A stretch of DNA of 64,000 bases from Fagopyrum homotropicum (lineage: Eukaryota; Streptophyta; Magnoliopsida; Caryophyllales; Polygonaceae). A model generated the notes under the pieces. It did not search any database, had not been told where the DNA came from, and worked only from the letters and a program-made list of their open reading frames with translations. The stretch lies in assembly GCA_033239125.1 (NCBI GenBank), contig BSWB01000002.1, forward strand, positions 88,222,560 to 88,286,559, given 5' to 3'. Positions 42,771 through 53,778 of this stretch are shown here, piece by piece (within the stretch, counting starts at the first letter, position 1; each line of letters starts with the position of its first letter). The translations under genes and the position numbers were made by a program.

Positions 42771-43614
42771 CTGTTGATCTTAAATTGATGAATCTGTATG
42801 TTAGGGTGATAGGTTGTTGAAATCCTAGGGTTTATTAAGCTTAATTTAGCTTAGGATCACCTAATGCTATCAACCTAAGTGAGGAAAGAGATTTACCCGA
42901 TGATTTCCGATCTTAGATACCTAGAATGATGAATGCTAGGTAGTAGTGAGCCTCATAAGCCGCTATTGGATCGAGTGTGCTAGGATTATTGCTTGAGACT
43001 TCCCTATTCCGAGACTTACCCGGTAAGGAGAGGGTACCCCTTAAGTAGTATCCAGTTTGTGTAGAATTCCCTACTTTAACCCCTTGAGACCTACCCGGTA
43101 ATAGGAGTTTGATGCGGGACTAGTGAAGTGAGAGACCTACCCGGTAATTGCTTCCATTAGTTTAACACTCTTTCCCAACACCGCAGCTTATCCTTAGAAT
43201 CCTTAGAACCTTGAGTCCAATGCCATAACCGGAAATCTTGACCTCTAGAATCCATTCTTCTCTCTTGATCATACACTTGTGTTTTGAGTTACTTGTTTGT
43301 TTGCTAGTTGAGTTGTTAGATTGTTCATTGTCTTGCTTGATTTGTGATCCTTGCTTGATCACCACAAAAACCAACCAAAAATATTGAGTTTTTCATTTCT
43401 TTATTTCGTTCTCTTTTCTTAGACTAGATCCACACTATATATGACCTTTGTTTGACTCGATTTCACCTTAGTCTTCGTGTTCGACCTCGGAATACTATCC
43501 CTACTACAAACGTCCCGTACACTACGGGTTCGCTAGGAGTTAGGATAAATATAACGAGTATAAATTTAAAGCTTATTGCGTACACACATCACACGATCTT
43601 AGCGTAGCAGACAC

Positions 43615-45482
43615 CTTTACAAATAGCCGAGTACTATGAGAACAAGAGGGTAGAGCAAGGAACCCCTCCAAAGCCTAAGATCACACGGCCTAAGAGTAAA
43701 GAGAACAAAACCCATCAAACATTGTTAGTACAACCAACAAGTAGCTATCTTGAGTCTAGGAATGAATATGTCAATAACTATGCTTCTATTGATGTGCTAA
43801 TGATGAGTTTGTGTAAATCTGTAGTGAATGTGCCTCATGACTCTACGATTCCACTTCCTAGTTCTATTCAGGGGCTGTTAGACGAGTTTAGGGACGTTTT
43901 TCCTGAGGAGATTCCAGCCGGCTTGCCGCCCATTAGGGGCATTGAACACCAAATAGATTTAATACCCGGAGCCACTCTTCCCAATAGGCCCGCCTATAGG
44001 ATGAACCCTACGGAAGCCCAGGAAATTCAGAACCAAGTTCAAGCCTTGCTAGATAAGGGGTATGTGCGGGAAAGCCTTAGTCCTTGTGCCGTTCCCGTCC
44101 TGCTAGTACCCAAGAAGGATAATACTTGGAGAATGTGTATTGATTGTAGAGCAATCAATAACATTACTATCAAGTATAGACACCCGATTCCCCGTTTAGA
44201 TGACATGCTTGATGAGTTACATGGAGCTACAATTTTCACTAAGATTGACCTTAGGAGTGGCTACCATCAAATTAGAATGAGGGAAGGGGATGAATGGAAA
44301 ATAGCTTTTAAAACCAAATTTGGACTCTATGAGTGGCTAGTAATGCCTTTTGGCTTAACTAACGCTCCTAGTACGTTCATGAGATTAATGAATCATATTT
44401 TGAGACCTTATATTGGTTTATTTGTTGTAGTCTACTTTGATGACATTCTTATCTATAGTAAGACTTTAAAGGAGCATGAAAATCATTTGAGAGATGTGCT
44501 TGCTACATTGCGTATAGAATACTTGTATGCTAATATTCAAAAATGTGATTTCTATACTAACCGAGTGATTTTTCTTGGTTTTGTAGTAAGTGCCAATGGT
44601 TTGCAAGTGGATGAGGACAAGGTGAAGGCAATCAATGAATGGCCCGTTCCTAGGTCGGTTGGTGACGTGAGGAGTTTCCATGGCCTAGCTACATTCTATA
44701 GAAGGTTTGTGAGAGATTTTAGCACCATTGCAGCACCACTCACGGCTTTGACCAAAAAGAAGGTTCCTTTTGAGTGGAATGAACTGCAGCAAAGAGCCTT
44801 TGAAGAGCTCAAGAGACGCCTCACCCATGCACCCCTACTCGCTCTACCGGACTTCACTAAACCCTTTGAGGTTGAATGCGACGCATCCGGCATTGGTATT
44901 GGCGGCGTCCTTATGCAAGAAGGTAAGCCTCTAGCTTTCTTTAGTGAAAAATTGAAGGGTGCATGCTTAAACTTTTCCACTTATGACAAAGAATTGTATG
45001 CCTTGTTTAGAGTACTCAAAACATGGCAACATTACCTTTGGCCTCAAGAGTTTGTTTTGAAAACCGATCATGATTCACTTAGACACTTTAGGAGCAAAGA
45101 TAAGCTAGATAGACGGCATGGTAGGTGGATGGAGTTCATCGAAACCTTTCCTTACATTATCAAGTATAAGAAAGGAAAGGATAATGTCGTAGCGGATGCA
45201 TTGTCTAGGAGATACACCTTAATCACCACCTTGGATTCTAGGATGTTAGGTTTTACTTACATTAAGGAATTATATGTGGATGATGCTGAATTTGGGAAGA
45301 TATTTCATAGATGCACTACTCAAGGCCCTTATGATAAGTATTTTGTGTTTGAAGGTTTCTTGTTTAAAGTGGATAAGATTTGCATACCTAGATGTTCCCT
45401 TAGGGTCTTATTAGTGGAAGAAGCCCATAAAGGAGGTTTAATGGGGCATTTTGGGAGGGACAAAACTTATCACATGTTGTAA
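43615..45482 (+). pseudogene. A2 protease-RT linker, RT, RNase H and integrase start
   Basis: Just after B the linker resumes (QIAEYYENKRVEQGTP). The long frame 43722-45482 (586 codons) has SRNEYVNNYASIDVLMMSLC, GLPPIRGIEHQIDLIPGAT, VPVLLVPKKDNTWRMC, PRLDDMLDELHGATIF and the catalytic VVYFDDILIYSK. RNase H includes ECDASGIGIGGVLMQEGKP and TDHDSLRHF, ending ADALSRRYTL. The integrase N-terminus starts VEEAHKGGLMGHFGRDKTYH and is cut by TAA at 45480 (TGTAAAC where relatives have TGCATTC). RT and RNase H active sites are intact. Confidence 0.92.
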
Positions 45483-46502
45483 ACTCACTTTTATTGGCCT
45501 CATATGATAAGGGATGTAGAACACATGCTGAAAAGGTGCATTGAATGTCTTAAGGCCAAAGCTAGGGTACAACCCCACGGGCTGTATACACCCTTACCGA
45601 CGCCTAATTGCCCTTGGGAGGACATAAGTATGGATTTCATTGTTGGACTACCTAGGACTAAGAAAGGAAGAGATTTCATTTTTGTGGTAGTAGATAGATT
45701 CTCTAAAATGGCACATTTTATTCCATGTCATAAAACTGATGATGCATATAATGTTGCTAATCTTTTCTTTAAGGAAACAGTGAGATTGCATGGAATACCT
45801 AAAACTATTGTTAGTGATAGGGATGTCAAGTTTTTGAGTTTCTTTTGGAAGACACTTTGGGGAAAAATGGGTACTAGATAACTATTCTCGACCTCTAGTC
45901 ATCCCCAAACAGATGGGCAAACGGAAGTCACCAATAGGACCCTAACGACCCTCCTTAGAACCATGTTGAAAGATAACTTAAAAGAATGGAAAGACATGTT
46001 ACCACATATTGAGTTTGCTTATAATCGCACCATGCATTCTTCCACTTCGTTATCACCTTTCAAATGTGTTTATGGATTTAACCCTTTAACTCCTTGGACT
46101 TATTACCGATTCCTCGAAAGGATCGAGTAGCTTTTGATGCTTTGGAACAGGTGGACTTAAGGAACTTCATGCTAAGACCAAGGCTGCACTTGACAAGAAA
46201 GGCGTTGAAACTGCAGCTCGGAATAACAAAGGACATCGGAAAATGGTTTTCCAGCCCGGCGACTTAGTTTGGCTACATCTAAGGAAAGAGCGGTTTCCAA
46301 CAAAACGCCATTCCAAGCTAGCACCACGAGGAGATCGACCATTCAAAGTCTTACACCGGATTAATGACAATGCATATGTGTTGGACTTACCGGAAGAGTA
46401 TGGAGTTACCACCACTTTTAATGTAGGAGATTTGAGCCCCTATGAAGGAGATTCGGAACAAGATGAAAATTTGGGGTCGAATTCTTTCCAAGAAGGAGTG
46501 GA
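45483..46502 (+). pseudogene. A2 integrase
   Basis: The first frame (45504-45881) carries the zinc-finger C-half (RCIECLKAKA), MDFIVGLPRTKKGRDFIFVV, the DRFSKMAHF block and TIVSDRDVKFLSFFW; a TAA stops it just before the HPQTDGQTE region. A frameshift by base loss near 46100 precedes the C-terminal domain, open from 46243: GDLVWLHLRKERFP, PFKVLHRINDNAYVLDLP, DLSPYEGDSEQDEN. The frame crosses into the 3' LTR with GPITRARAKEIQE and runs through the minisatellite to a TAG at 46849. Catalytic residues are present but in three separate frames. Confidence 0.87.
46490..46502 (+). promoter_or_regulatory. Polypurine tract of A2
   Basis: AAGAAGGAGTGGA directly abuts the 3' LTR. It is also coding (Gln-Glu-Gly-Val-Asp), because pol runs into the LTR. 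Confidence 0.65.
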
Positions 46503-47593
46503 TGATGTAGGACCATCACATGGAAGCTATCAAGGTCCCATTACTAGAGCAAGAGCTAAGGAGATCCAAGAAGCTACGTCAAGGGAAGTGCTATTGCTTG
46601 GCACAATGCGTGAACCATTTAATTGCCATACATTATGTGTTAATCTTTTGATGAATGCAGGAGAAAGCAAGCTAAGGGAGGAGATTTTGATCACGTCCAA
46701 AGCAGCCCACGAGGATAGCCTGCTGCTCACGTCCAAGGCAGCCCAAGGGAGGCTGTTGCTCATGTCCAATGCAGCCCAAGAGGAGAAGCAGCTGCTCACA
46801 TCCAAGGCAGCCCAAGGGAGGCTGTTGCTCATGTCCAATGCAGCCCAATAGGATAGCAAGTTGATCACGTTCCAGGAGGCCCAAGAGAGTAACAAGTCAG
46901 CTCATTCGGATCATCATTTGGGCTCTTAAAACACAGCCAAATCACTCATGGATCTGTTGAACAATTCAGCCCATTCGGATAGCCCAATTTGCTCTTAAAA
47001 ATCGTCCAACTCACTCCAAGGAGTTGCTTGAATAAGTCAGCCTATTTTTAAGCTGAATTAGTTGTTTGTTAGGTTTTTAGCTACATTAGAGGAAGCTCTC
47101 TTATTACCACCTTCCCACTAATGTTTTAATTTTCTTTTCTTTATTTTGTCTAGATAAAAGAGTCTATATAGATAGCCTCTTTAGCTGCTGATTAGTTACG
47201 TTATTTCCATTGCTTAGAATTACAGATTGTAATCATTCACAAAATCAATCAAAGAACAAGAGAGTTTTTGGTTGGCATTGCTGTTGTTTGCTTGACTGAG
47301 CTTGTTTGTGTCAACCGCCTTCGGATTGGTGCTTCAAGCCTTCACGAGTCCCTCTTTGTGCTAGTCCAGCCGGAGCTAGTGTAAAGTTGTATTGGAGACG
47401 GGTCTAGGGCATTCACGATTGGGGGTTTTGGCTCTTCAGCCTTGGTTCCTTCGTTGACTCTCTTTGGTTCTTCTCTACACCTTCCTGCGCCATTCACCAT
47501 CTACGTTTCATTCCGCATTCTGGATTTGCCTCATTCAGCCGGATTCGAGATCATTGTACCTAGATCGACTCAATCACGGACGATTCCGTATCA
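46503..47593 (+). repeat. 3' LTR of A2
   Basis: It is 1091 bp, the same length as the 5' LTR, bounded by target duplication CTCTA at 47594-47598. It includes the minisatellite at about 46700-46870. Confidence 0.95.
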
Positions 47594-47598
47594 CTCTA

Positions 47599-48087
47599 CC
47601 TCTTTTAGTCCTAGGCAATCCCACAATAAAGTCCATACTAATGTCTTCCCAAGGGGTTGTTGGGATGGGCAAAGGTGTGTACAATCCATGAGGCTTCACT
47701 TTAGATTTAGCTCTAAGGCATTCTAAGCATCTTTTAAGCACATTTTCAACATCCCTAAGCATGTGTGGCCAATAAAAGTGTGAGTGAAGCATAGCATAAG
47801 TTTTATCCCTCCCAAAATGAGCCATTAAACCTCCTTTATGGGCTTCCTCTACTAGCAATAATCGAAGGGAACACCTAGGTATGCACACCTTATCAATTCG
47901 AAACAAAAATCCCTCAAACAAATAGTATTTATCTAAGGAACATTTTGCACACATAACTTATATGTATCACAAAATCAATATCAGATTCATAGAGCTCCTT
48001 ATTGTAAACAAAGCCTAATACCTTAGTATCCAATGTAGTCAACAATGTGTACCTCCTAGAGAGGGCATCCACCACTACATTGTCTTT
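47599..48087 (-). pseudogene. D1 integrase N-terminus
   Basis: It continues the gene cut at 28674. The minus strand reads the zinc-finger region: VEEAHKGGLMAHFGRDKTY, HSHFYWPHMLRDVENVLKRC, with His and Cys pairs visible, then SMDFIVGLPRTKRG up to the A2 insertion. Upstream of 47954 the frame shifts, but the RNase H-integrase linker can be followed to the RNase H block. Confidence 0.85.
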
Positions 48088-48525
48088 TCACTTTTTATAC
48101 TTGATAACATAGGGAAAAGTCTCAATAAATTCCATCCACCTACCATGCCTCCTATCTAGTTTATCTTGACTCCGAAAATGCTTCAAAGACTCATGATCGG
48201 AATGCAAAATAAACTCTCTAGGCCACAAGTAGTGTTGCCAAGTCTTAAGCACTCTAAACAAAGCATATAACTCTTTATCATAGGTAGAGTAATTAAGACA
48301 TGCTCCTTTGAGCTTTTCACTAAAGAAGGCAATAGGCTTACCTTCTTGCATGAGCACACCGCCTATACCAATGCCCGAGGCGTCACACTCCACTTCAAAG
48401 GGCCTAGTGAAGTCGGGAAGAGCTAGCAAAGGCGCCTCGGTTAAGACCAATTTCAGCTTGCTAAAGGCACGATCTTGCGCCTCCTCCCACACAAATGGCG
48501 CATGCTTTTTGCAAATTTCTGTCAA
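48088..48525 (-). pseudogene. D1 RNase H
   Basis: This is a 145-codon frame with the RNase H fold: ECDASGIGIGGVLMQEGKP, with first Asp, STYDKELYALFRVLKTWQH, with Glu, and HSDHESLKHFRSQ, with Asp. It is shifted relative to RT by one extra T near 48545. Otherwise the active site is intact. Confidence 0.85.
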
Positions 48526-49691
48526 GGCCGCAGCAATGGTACTAAAAAGTCTCTCACAAAGCGCCTATAGAAGCTTGCAAGCCCATGGAAACTCCTTACT
48601 TGGCTGATGGATGTTGGTGTGGGCCAATCTTTGATTGCTCTAATCTTCTCCTCATCCACTTGTAGGCCTTGTGTAGTCACTACAAAACCAAGAAATATAA
48701 CCTCATTAGTGCAAAAGCTACATTTCTTAAGATTAGCATACAAGTGTTCAGCCCTAAGGGTAAGAACTACTTCCCTTAGATGTTTTTCATGCTCCTCTAG
48801 GGACCTGCTATAGATTAAAATATCATCAAAGTATACTACAACAAACTTCCCTATAAAATGTCTCAAAACATAGTTCATTAAGCGCATAAAGGTAGAAGGA
48901 GCATTAGTTAACCCAAATGACATAACAAGCCACTCATACAAACCAAACTTAGTTTTGAAGGCTGTTTTCCACTCGTCCCCCTCCTTCATTCGAATTTGAT
49001 GGTAGCCACTCCGTAGGTCTATCTTGCTAAAGGTGGTGGCACCATGTAGCTCATCAAGCATGTCATCTAGGCGGGGAATAGGGTGGCGGTACTTGATGGT
49101 GATGTTGTTGATAGCTCGACAATCAACACACATCCTCCATGTGTTGTCCTTCTTAGACACCAAGAGCACGGGCACGGCGCATGGACTTAAAATCTCCCTC
49201 ACGTAACCCTTGTCGAGGAGGTCTTGAACCTGCGCTTGGATCTCTTGACTCTCCTTTGGGTTCATTCGGTAGGCTGGTCTATTTGGGAGTATGGCGCCGG
49301 GAATAAGGTCAATCTGGTGCTGAATACCTCTCAAAGGTGGAAGGCCATGTGGTATTTCTTCCGGAAACACATCCTTAAACTCCTCAAGGATGGCTGAGAT
49401 GGTAGGTGGTAAGCTAGCCTTGGCTTCATCACTCATCAAGGTGAGCTCCTTACACAACATCATCAAGGTGGTGTCTAAGGGTAGGTAGTCATTTTGTAGC
49501 TCAAGTTTGGAAGCTAACAAGGTTGTTGTGGGCTGTTTTGTGGCCGTGGACACAAGGGTGCTAGGCTGGTGGTTAGAAGGCGTGGCTAGGAAGGGGTCTT
49601 GGCTCGACAGCTTGCTCCCCTTAGCTTGTCCTTGCTCTTGCTCACTTGCCTTCTTCTTCTCAAATGCTTCCGCAATCTGCATGGGAGTCAT
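48522..49691 (-). pseudogene. D1 RT with protease linker
   Basis: This is a 389-codon frame from MTPMQIAEAFEKKK. The linker LLASKLELQNDYLPLDTTLM is followed by GLPPLRGIQHQIDLIPGA, then RT: VPVLLVSKKDNTWRMC, PRLDDMLDELHGATTF, the catalytic VVYFDDILIYSRS, and FLGFVVTTQGLQVDEEK. It ends in a frameshift after YRRFVRDF, where an added T breaks the join to RNase H. The catalytic Asp pair is present. Confidence 0.9.
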
Positions 49692-50978
49692 AGGCTAAAC
49701 AACACATGACAAGCTTGCATAGGCACAACATCACATAAAACCGTATCTTCATAATGGCCTAAAGTAAAAGTGATCGTAGCTTGCCTATTAACCTTTAACT
49801 CACCACATTCATTCATCCAATGCAGCTTATATGGCCTAGGGTGATAAAATGTAGGAATTTGCAACTTAGATATCATTTCGGTGCTAGCAATATTGCAACA
49901 ACTTCCTCCATCAATAATAACATTACAAACCTTTCCTTTAACCGAGCATCTAGTGTGAAACAAGTTTTCTCTTTGGTTATCTTCACAAGGAGCAGGTTGT
50001 ACACTTAAAGTTCTCCTAGCTATCAAAGAATTATCATGCTCAAGACTTTTATCACAAATCATGGAAGTGTTAGCTAGGAATGAGCTAGGATGATCAAATA
50101 ACACTCTCTTAGCTAATAAACAATCTCCTTGCTCATATTCAATCCCATCATCATCCAAATCATCATGATCATGCATATTAAGCTCAAAATCATCATTATC
50201 ATGCTCATGCTCAGATTCGGACTCATATTGCCCTAAATGGTTAACTAGCAAGGCTCTTTTGTTAGGACAATCCTTCATCATATGCCCTCTTCCTTGGCAC
50301 TTAAAACATACAATATCTCTAGCTCTAGATGAAGGGTTAGAAGTACTCCCTTGAGTGCCTTTAGGTAGTGTAGGCGTGGGCTTGGTAGGGGCTGCATAAG
50401 GAGCCTTGCGTGGGCCTCCTTGCTCCGGGGCTAGCTTCTCCTTGCTTGGCACCTCCCGGCTGTAATTCCCTTGTTGGCGACCTCCTTGGCTCCTCCATGA
50501 GCTAGGCGTGCCATAGGCAGCCTTACCTCCTTGACTTCTTGCCTTTATTTTCCTTTCTACTTTGATTGCTAGGTGGAGCAATTCTGTCATAGAACTATAG
50601 GGAAAAAGATCTATCTCGTTAGAAAAACTTGAATTGAGAATACGAAGATACCTAGCCATTGTAGTCTCTTCATCCTCTCGCACATTAGCCTTTACCATGG
50701 CCATTTGCATGGCATTATAGCTCTCCTCGGCGGTCATGGCTCCTTGCCTCAAGTTCTCCAACCTTTGCCTCAATTCCCTAGTGTAATGTTGAGGTACAAA
50801 CCAAGCTCTCATCAAGGCCTTCATGTGCGCCCAAGTAACTACCGGTGCATCCATAGTTCTCCTCCTTTCCTTCACCAAATCATCCCACCATATCATAGCA
50901 TAATCAATAAACTCAAGAGCTGCATAATGTACCTTCTTATGCTTGGGAAAGTTATGGCATGACCATATTTGCTCTATC
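49688..50978 (-). pseudogene. D1 Gag (partial) and protease
   Basis: The frame enters Gag at IEQIWSCHNFPKHKK, where it departs from the filler at 50979, so the Gag N-terminus is missing. It continues through IWWDDLVKERRRTMDAP, RAWFVPQHYTRELRQRLENL and ARYLRILNSSFSNEIDLFPY, the CCHC knuckle CFKCQGRGHMMKDCPNKR, acidic linkers and protease motif IIDGGSCCNIAS. A deletion of roughly 120 bases removes the second protease block after MQACHVL. It is over 95% like D2 Gag by eye. Confidence 0.87.
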
Positions 50979-51251
50979 GAAACCCGAACCCGAAATCCGA
51001 AATCTAAAACAGTGATGAGGGCATTGAATATGAGCATGGATGGAAGTAGTTGTTGCAATATAGCTAGCACTGATTTGGTGAAGGAAAGGAGGATTGTGGA
51101 GAATTAAAGGGAAGGTGTGTAATAAGTTGCAAATTACCACAATTTAGCTAGCACTGATTTGATTAATAAGTTGCAAATTACCACAATTTATCACCCTAGG
51201 CCTTACAAATTGCATTGGATGAATGATTGTTGAGAATTAAAAGTAAATAGG
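50979..51251. other. Patchwork filler built from gag/protease snippets
   Basis: After D1 Gag breaks off come scrambled pieces: a CCCGAAATCCGAAATC stretch, a protease piece (GTAGTTGTTGCAATATAGC), a Gag piece (TGGTGAAGGAAAGGAGGA), another protease piece, and AAGTTGCAAATTACCACAAT present twice (51125 and 51166). From about 51145 it is collinear with the H protease gene (60530-60650). It looks like error-prone repair filler followed by the start of H1. Confidence 0.7.
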
Positions 51252-51256
51252 CAAGC

Positions 51257-52440
51257 TGATACGGTATTAGTCCGTGAATGAGTCGATCTAGGTACAATGA
51301 TCCCGAATCCGGCTGAATGAGGCGAATCCAGATGCGGAATGAAATGTCGATGGTAAATGGACGCAGGACAGTGTAGAGAAGAACCAAAGAGAGTCAACGA
51401 AAGGAACCAAGGCTGAAGAGCCAAATCCCCACTTCGTGAATGCCCTAGACCCGTCTCCAATACAACTTTACACTAGCTCCGGCTGGACTAGAACAAAGAG
51501 GGACTCGTGAAGGCTCGAAGCACCAATCCGAAGGCGGTTGACACGAACAAGCTCAGCCAAGCAAACAATAGCAATGCCAACCAAAAACTCTCTTGTTCTT
51601 TGATTGATTTTGTGAATGATTACAAATGTAATTCTAAGCAATGAAATTAACGTACCTAATCAGCAGCTAAAGAGGCTATATATAGACTCTTTTATCTAGA
51701 CAAAAATAAAGAAAAGAAAACTAAAACATTAGTGGGAAGGTGGTAATAAGAGAGCTTCCTCTAATGTAGCTAACAACTTAACAAACAACTATTTCAGCAT
51801 GGAAATAGGCTGACTTATTCAAAACAGATCCTTGGAGTGAGTTGGACGTTTTTAAGAGCCAAATGGACTATCCGAATGGGCTGAATTGTTCAACAGATCC
51901 ATGAGTGATTTGGATGGTTTTTAAGAGCCCAAATGATGATCCGAACGAGGGAGCTGATTACTCTCTTGGGCCTCCTTGAACGTGATCAGCTGGCTACCTT
52001 CTTGGGCTGTTTTGGACGTGAGCAGCAGCCTACCCTTTTATGCTGCCTTGGATGTGAGCAGCTGCCTCCCCTCTTGGGCTGCCTTGGACGTGAGCAACAG
52101 CCTCCCCTCTTGGGCTGCTTTGGACGTGAGCAACAACCTATCCGCTTGGGCTGCATGGGAAGTGAATAACGTCTGCATGGTCTCCTCGAGCTGCCTGGGA
52201 AGTGAGCACGTCGGCATGGTCTCCTCGAGCTGCCTGGGAAATGAGCACGTCGGCATGTTCTCCTCCCTTGGTTCGCTTGCTCCTACATTCACCAAAAGAT
52301 TAACACATGATGTATGGCAATTAAATGGTTCACGCATTGTGCCAAGCAATAGCACTTCCCTTGACGTAACTTCTTGGATCTCCTTAGCTCTTGCTCTAGT
52401 AATGGGACCTTGATATCTTCCATGTGATGGTCCTACATCA
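51257..52440 (-). repeat. 3' LTR of A4 (family A)
   Basis: This is a complete 1184-bp LTR; plus-strand ends are TGATACGG and CCTACATCA. It carries a minisatellite at about 51960-52160. The sequence that precedes it (minus strand) is not the usual A pol end but the D LTR head, ending ACCACAAG. Confidence 0.92.
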
Positions 52441-53394
52441 CTTGTGGTGTTGAAGATGGAGCTAGCTCGGATGACCCTTCATCATTCTCCCCTTCTTTAA
52501 AAGAATTCGACCTCGAATTTCCTTGATCATCACTAAGGGGTGGAAAAGGGCTTAAATCCCTCACATTGAATGTGGGATCACAAGCATAGTCGTCCGGCAA
52601 GTCTAGCACATAGGCATTGTCACCAGCCTTGTGTAGCACCTTGAAAGGCCCGTTTCCTCTTGGAGAGAGCTTGAACTTCCTAAGTTGTTGAAACCTCTCC
52701 TTCCTCAAGTGTAGCCATACAAGGTCACCGGCCTCAAATGTAACTTTCTTCCTTCCTTGGTTTGCCTTGGCTGCATTGTATTTGCCTTTCTCCCAAAGCT
52801 TAATCCTTGTCCTCCTATGTAGCTCCTTGATGTGTTCAACATGCGTTTTAGCACTTAAATCCACTCGCTCCTTCTTAGGCAACGGTGTAAGATCAAATGG
52901 AGTTAGTGGATTAAAATCATAAACACACTCAAATGGAGAGATGGAAGTAGACGAATGCACAACTCTATTATAGGCAAATTCAACATGTGGCAAGACATCC
53001 TCCCATTCCTTTAGATTCTTTTTGATGACAGCCCTTAAAAGTGTGGTTAAAGTCCTATTAGTTACTTCCGTTTACCCATCAGTTTGGGGGTGGCTTGATG
53101 TAGAAAATAACAATTTCGTACCTAGCTTTCCCCAAAGAGTCTTCCAAAAATAACTTAAGAACTTAGCATCCCTGTCACTTACTATTGTCCTCAGAATTCC
53201 ATGTAACCTAACTACTTCCCGAAAGAAAAGATTAGCTACATTGGCCGCATCATCAGTTTTGTGACAAGCAATAAAGTGAGCCATTTTTGAGAAACGATCT
53301 ACAACCACAAAAATCGAGTCCCTACCTCTTTTAGTCCTAGGCAATCCCACAATAAAGTTCATACTAATGTCTTCCCAAGGGGCTCTTTTAGTCC
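52441..53394 (-). pseudogene. D-like integrase inside A4
   Basis: Two minus-strand frames (53362-53072 and 52993-52433) give MNFIVGLPRTKRGRDSIFVV, DRFSKMAHFIACHKTDD, TIVSDRDAKFLSYFW and HPQTDG followed by TAA, then the C-terminal domain GDLVWLHLRKERFQQLRKFK and DNAYVLDLPDDYACDPTFNV. It is nearly identical to D1 integrase and clearly different from the A-family version. The frame continues into 45 bases of D LTR (SSELAPSSTPQ) before the A LTR. A short duplicated CTTTTAGTCCTAG lies at the other junction (53385-53397). Confidence 0.87.
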
Positions 53395-53395
53395 T

Positions 53396-53773
53396 AGCCT
53401 ACCCTCTTGGGCTGCCTTGGACGTGAGCAACAGCCTCCCCTCTTGGGCTGCTTTGGACGTGAGCAACAACCTATCCTCTTGGGCTGCATGGGAAGTGAAT
53501 AACGTCTGCATGGTCTCCTCGAGCTGCCTGGGAAGTGAGCACGTCGGCATGGTCTCCTCGAGCTGCCTGGGAAATGAGCACGTCGGCATGGTCTCCTCCC
53601 TTGGTTCGCTTGCTCCTACATTCACCAAAAGATTAACACATGATGTATGACAATTAAATGGTTCACGCATTGTGCCAAGCAATAGCACTTCCCTTGACGT
53701 AACTTCTTGGATCTCCTTAGCTCTTGCTCTAGTAATGGGACCTTGATATCTTCCATGTGATGGTCCTACATCA
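53396..53773 (-). repeat. Truncated 5' LTR of A4
   Basis: It holds only the first 378 bp (U3 head and first repeat units) of an A LTR, starting at the target duplication. It breaks off inside the minisatellite and joins D-like integrase. Confidence 0.88.
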
Positions 53774-53778
53774 CAAGC

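Larger units (their letters stand above)
32182..43609 (+). mobile_element. Athila-type gypsy element B, complete structure
   Basis: Both LTRs are 1838 bp and differ at about 20 positions by eye (about 1%). The target duplication is GACAC (32177-32181 and 43610-43614), the primer site is Asp-type, and the polypurine tract is at 41756. Coding order is Gag-protease, RT, RNase H, integrase, followed by a 1.84 kb non-coding region. Three coding breaks exist: a TAG between Gag-protease and RT, a 1-base loss near 38450, and a stop near 39316. It is the youngest dated insertion here. Seven copies of a palindromic module are scattered through it. Confidence 0.95.
41772..43609 (+). repeat. 3' LTR of B
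   Basis: It is 1838 bp, the same length as the 5' LTR, with about 20 scattered substitutions. It ends GCGTAGCA next to target duplication GACAC. Confidence 0.95.
28675..47593 (+). mobile_element. Full-length family A element A2 (holds B)
   Basis: It has LTRs of 1091 bp at both ends, primer site 29768, gag, protease, RT, RNase H, integrase, a purine tract before the 3' LTR, and target duplication CTCTA (28670-28674 and 47594-47598). Without B and its duplicated target it is about 7.5 kb. I count roughly 25 differences between the LTRs (about 2%), more than between the LTRs of B, as expected if B came later. Stops in gag, RT end and integrase make it inactive. Confidence 0.95.
27008..50978 (-). 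mobile_element. CRM-like element D1 (holds A2, which holds B)
   Basis: The minus-strand 3' LTR at 27008-27834 (left target-duplication half CAAAG, 27003-27007) is followed by integrase to 28674, is interrupted by A2, then resumes at 47599 with integrase N-terminus, RNase H, RT, protease and Gag until 50978. There the match to D2 Gag (63469) ends in scrambled filler. The 5' LTR and Gag N-terminus are missing. Frameshifts occur in RT and integrase. D1 lies inside the Gag gene of E. Confidence 0.85.
51257..53773 (-). mobile_element. Chimeric insertion A4: A-family LTRs around D-like pol
   Basis: The target duplication CAAGC lies at 51252-51256 and 53774-53778, and the flanks rejoin the H protease gene exactly as in the uninterrupted copy at 60640-60665. 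On the minus strand the order is the first 378 bp of an A LTR, D-like integrase, the first 45 bp of a D LTR, and a full A LTR. No leader, primer site, gag, RT or RNase H remains. Confidence 0.87.

Noticed and set aside
51257..52440. A4 3' LTR as an independent solo LTR
   Set aside because: Its left flank CAAGC is matched only at 53774-53778, beyond the second LTR piece, not at 52441, so it is part of a larger insertion.
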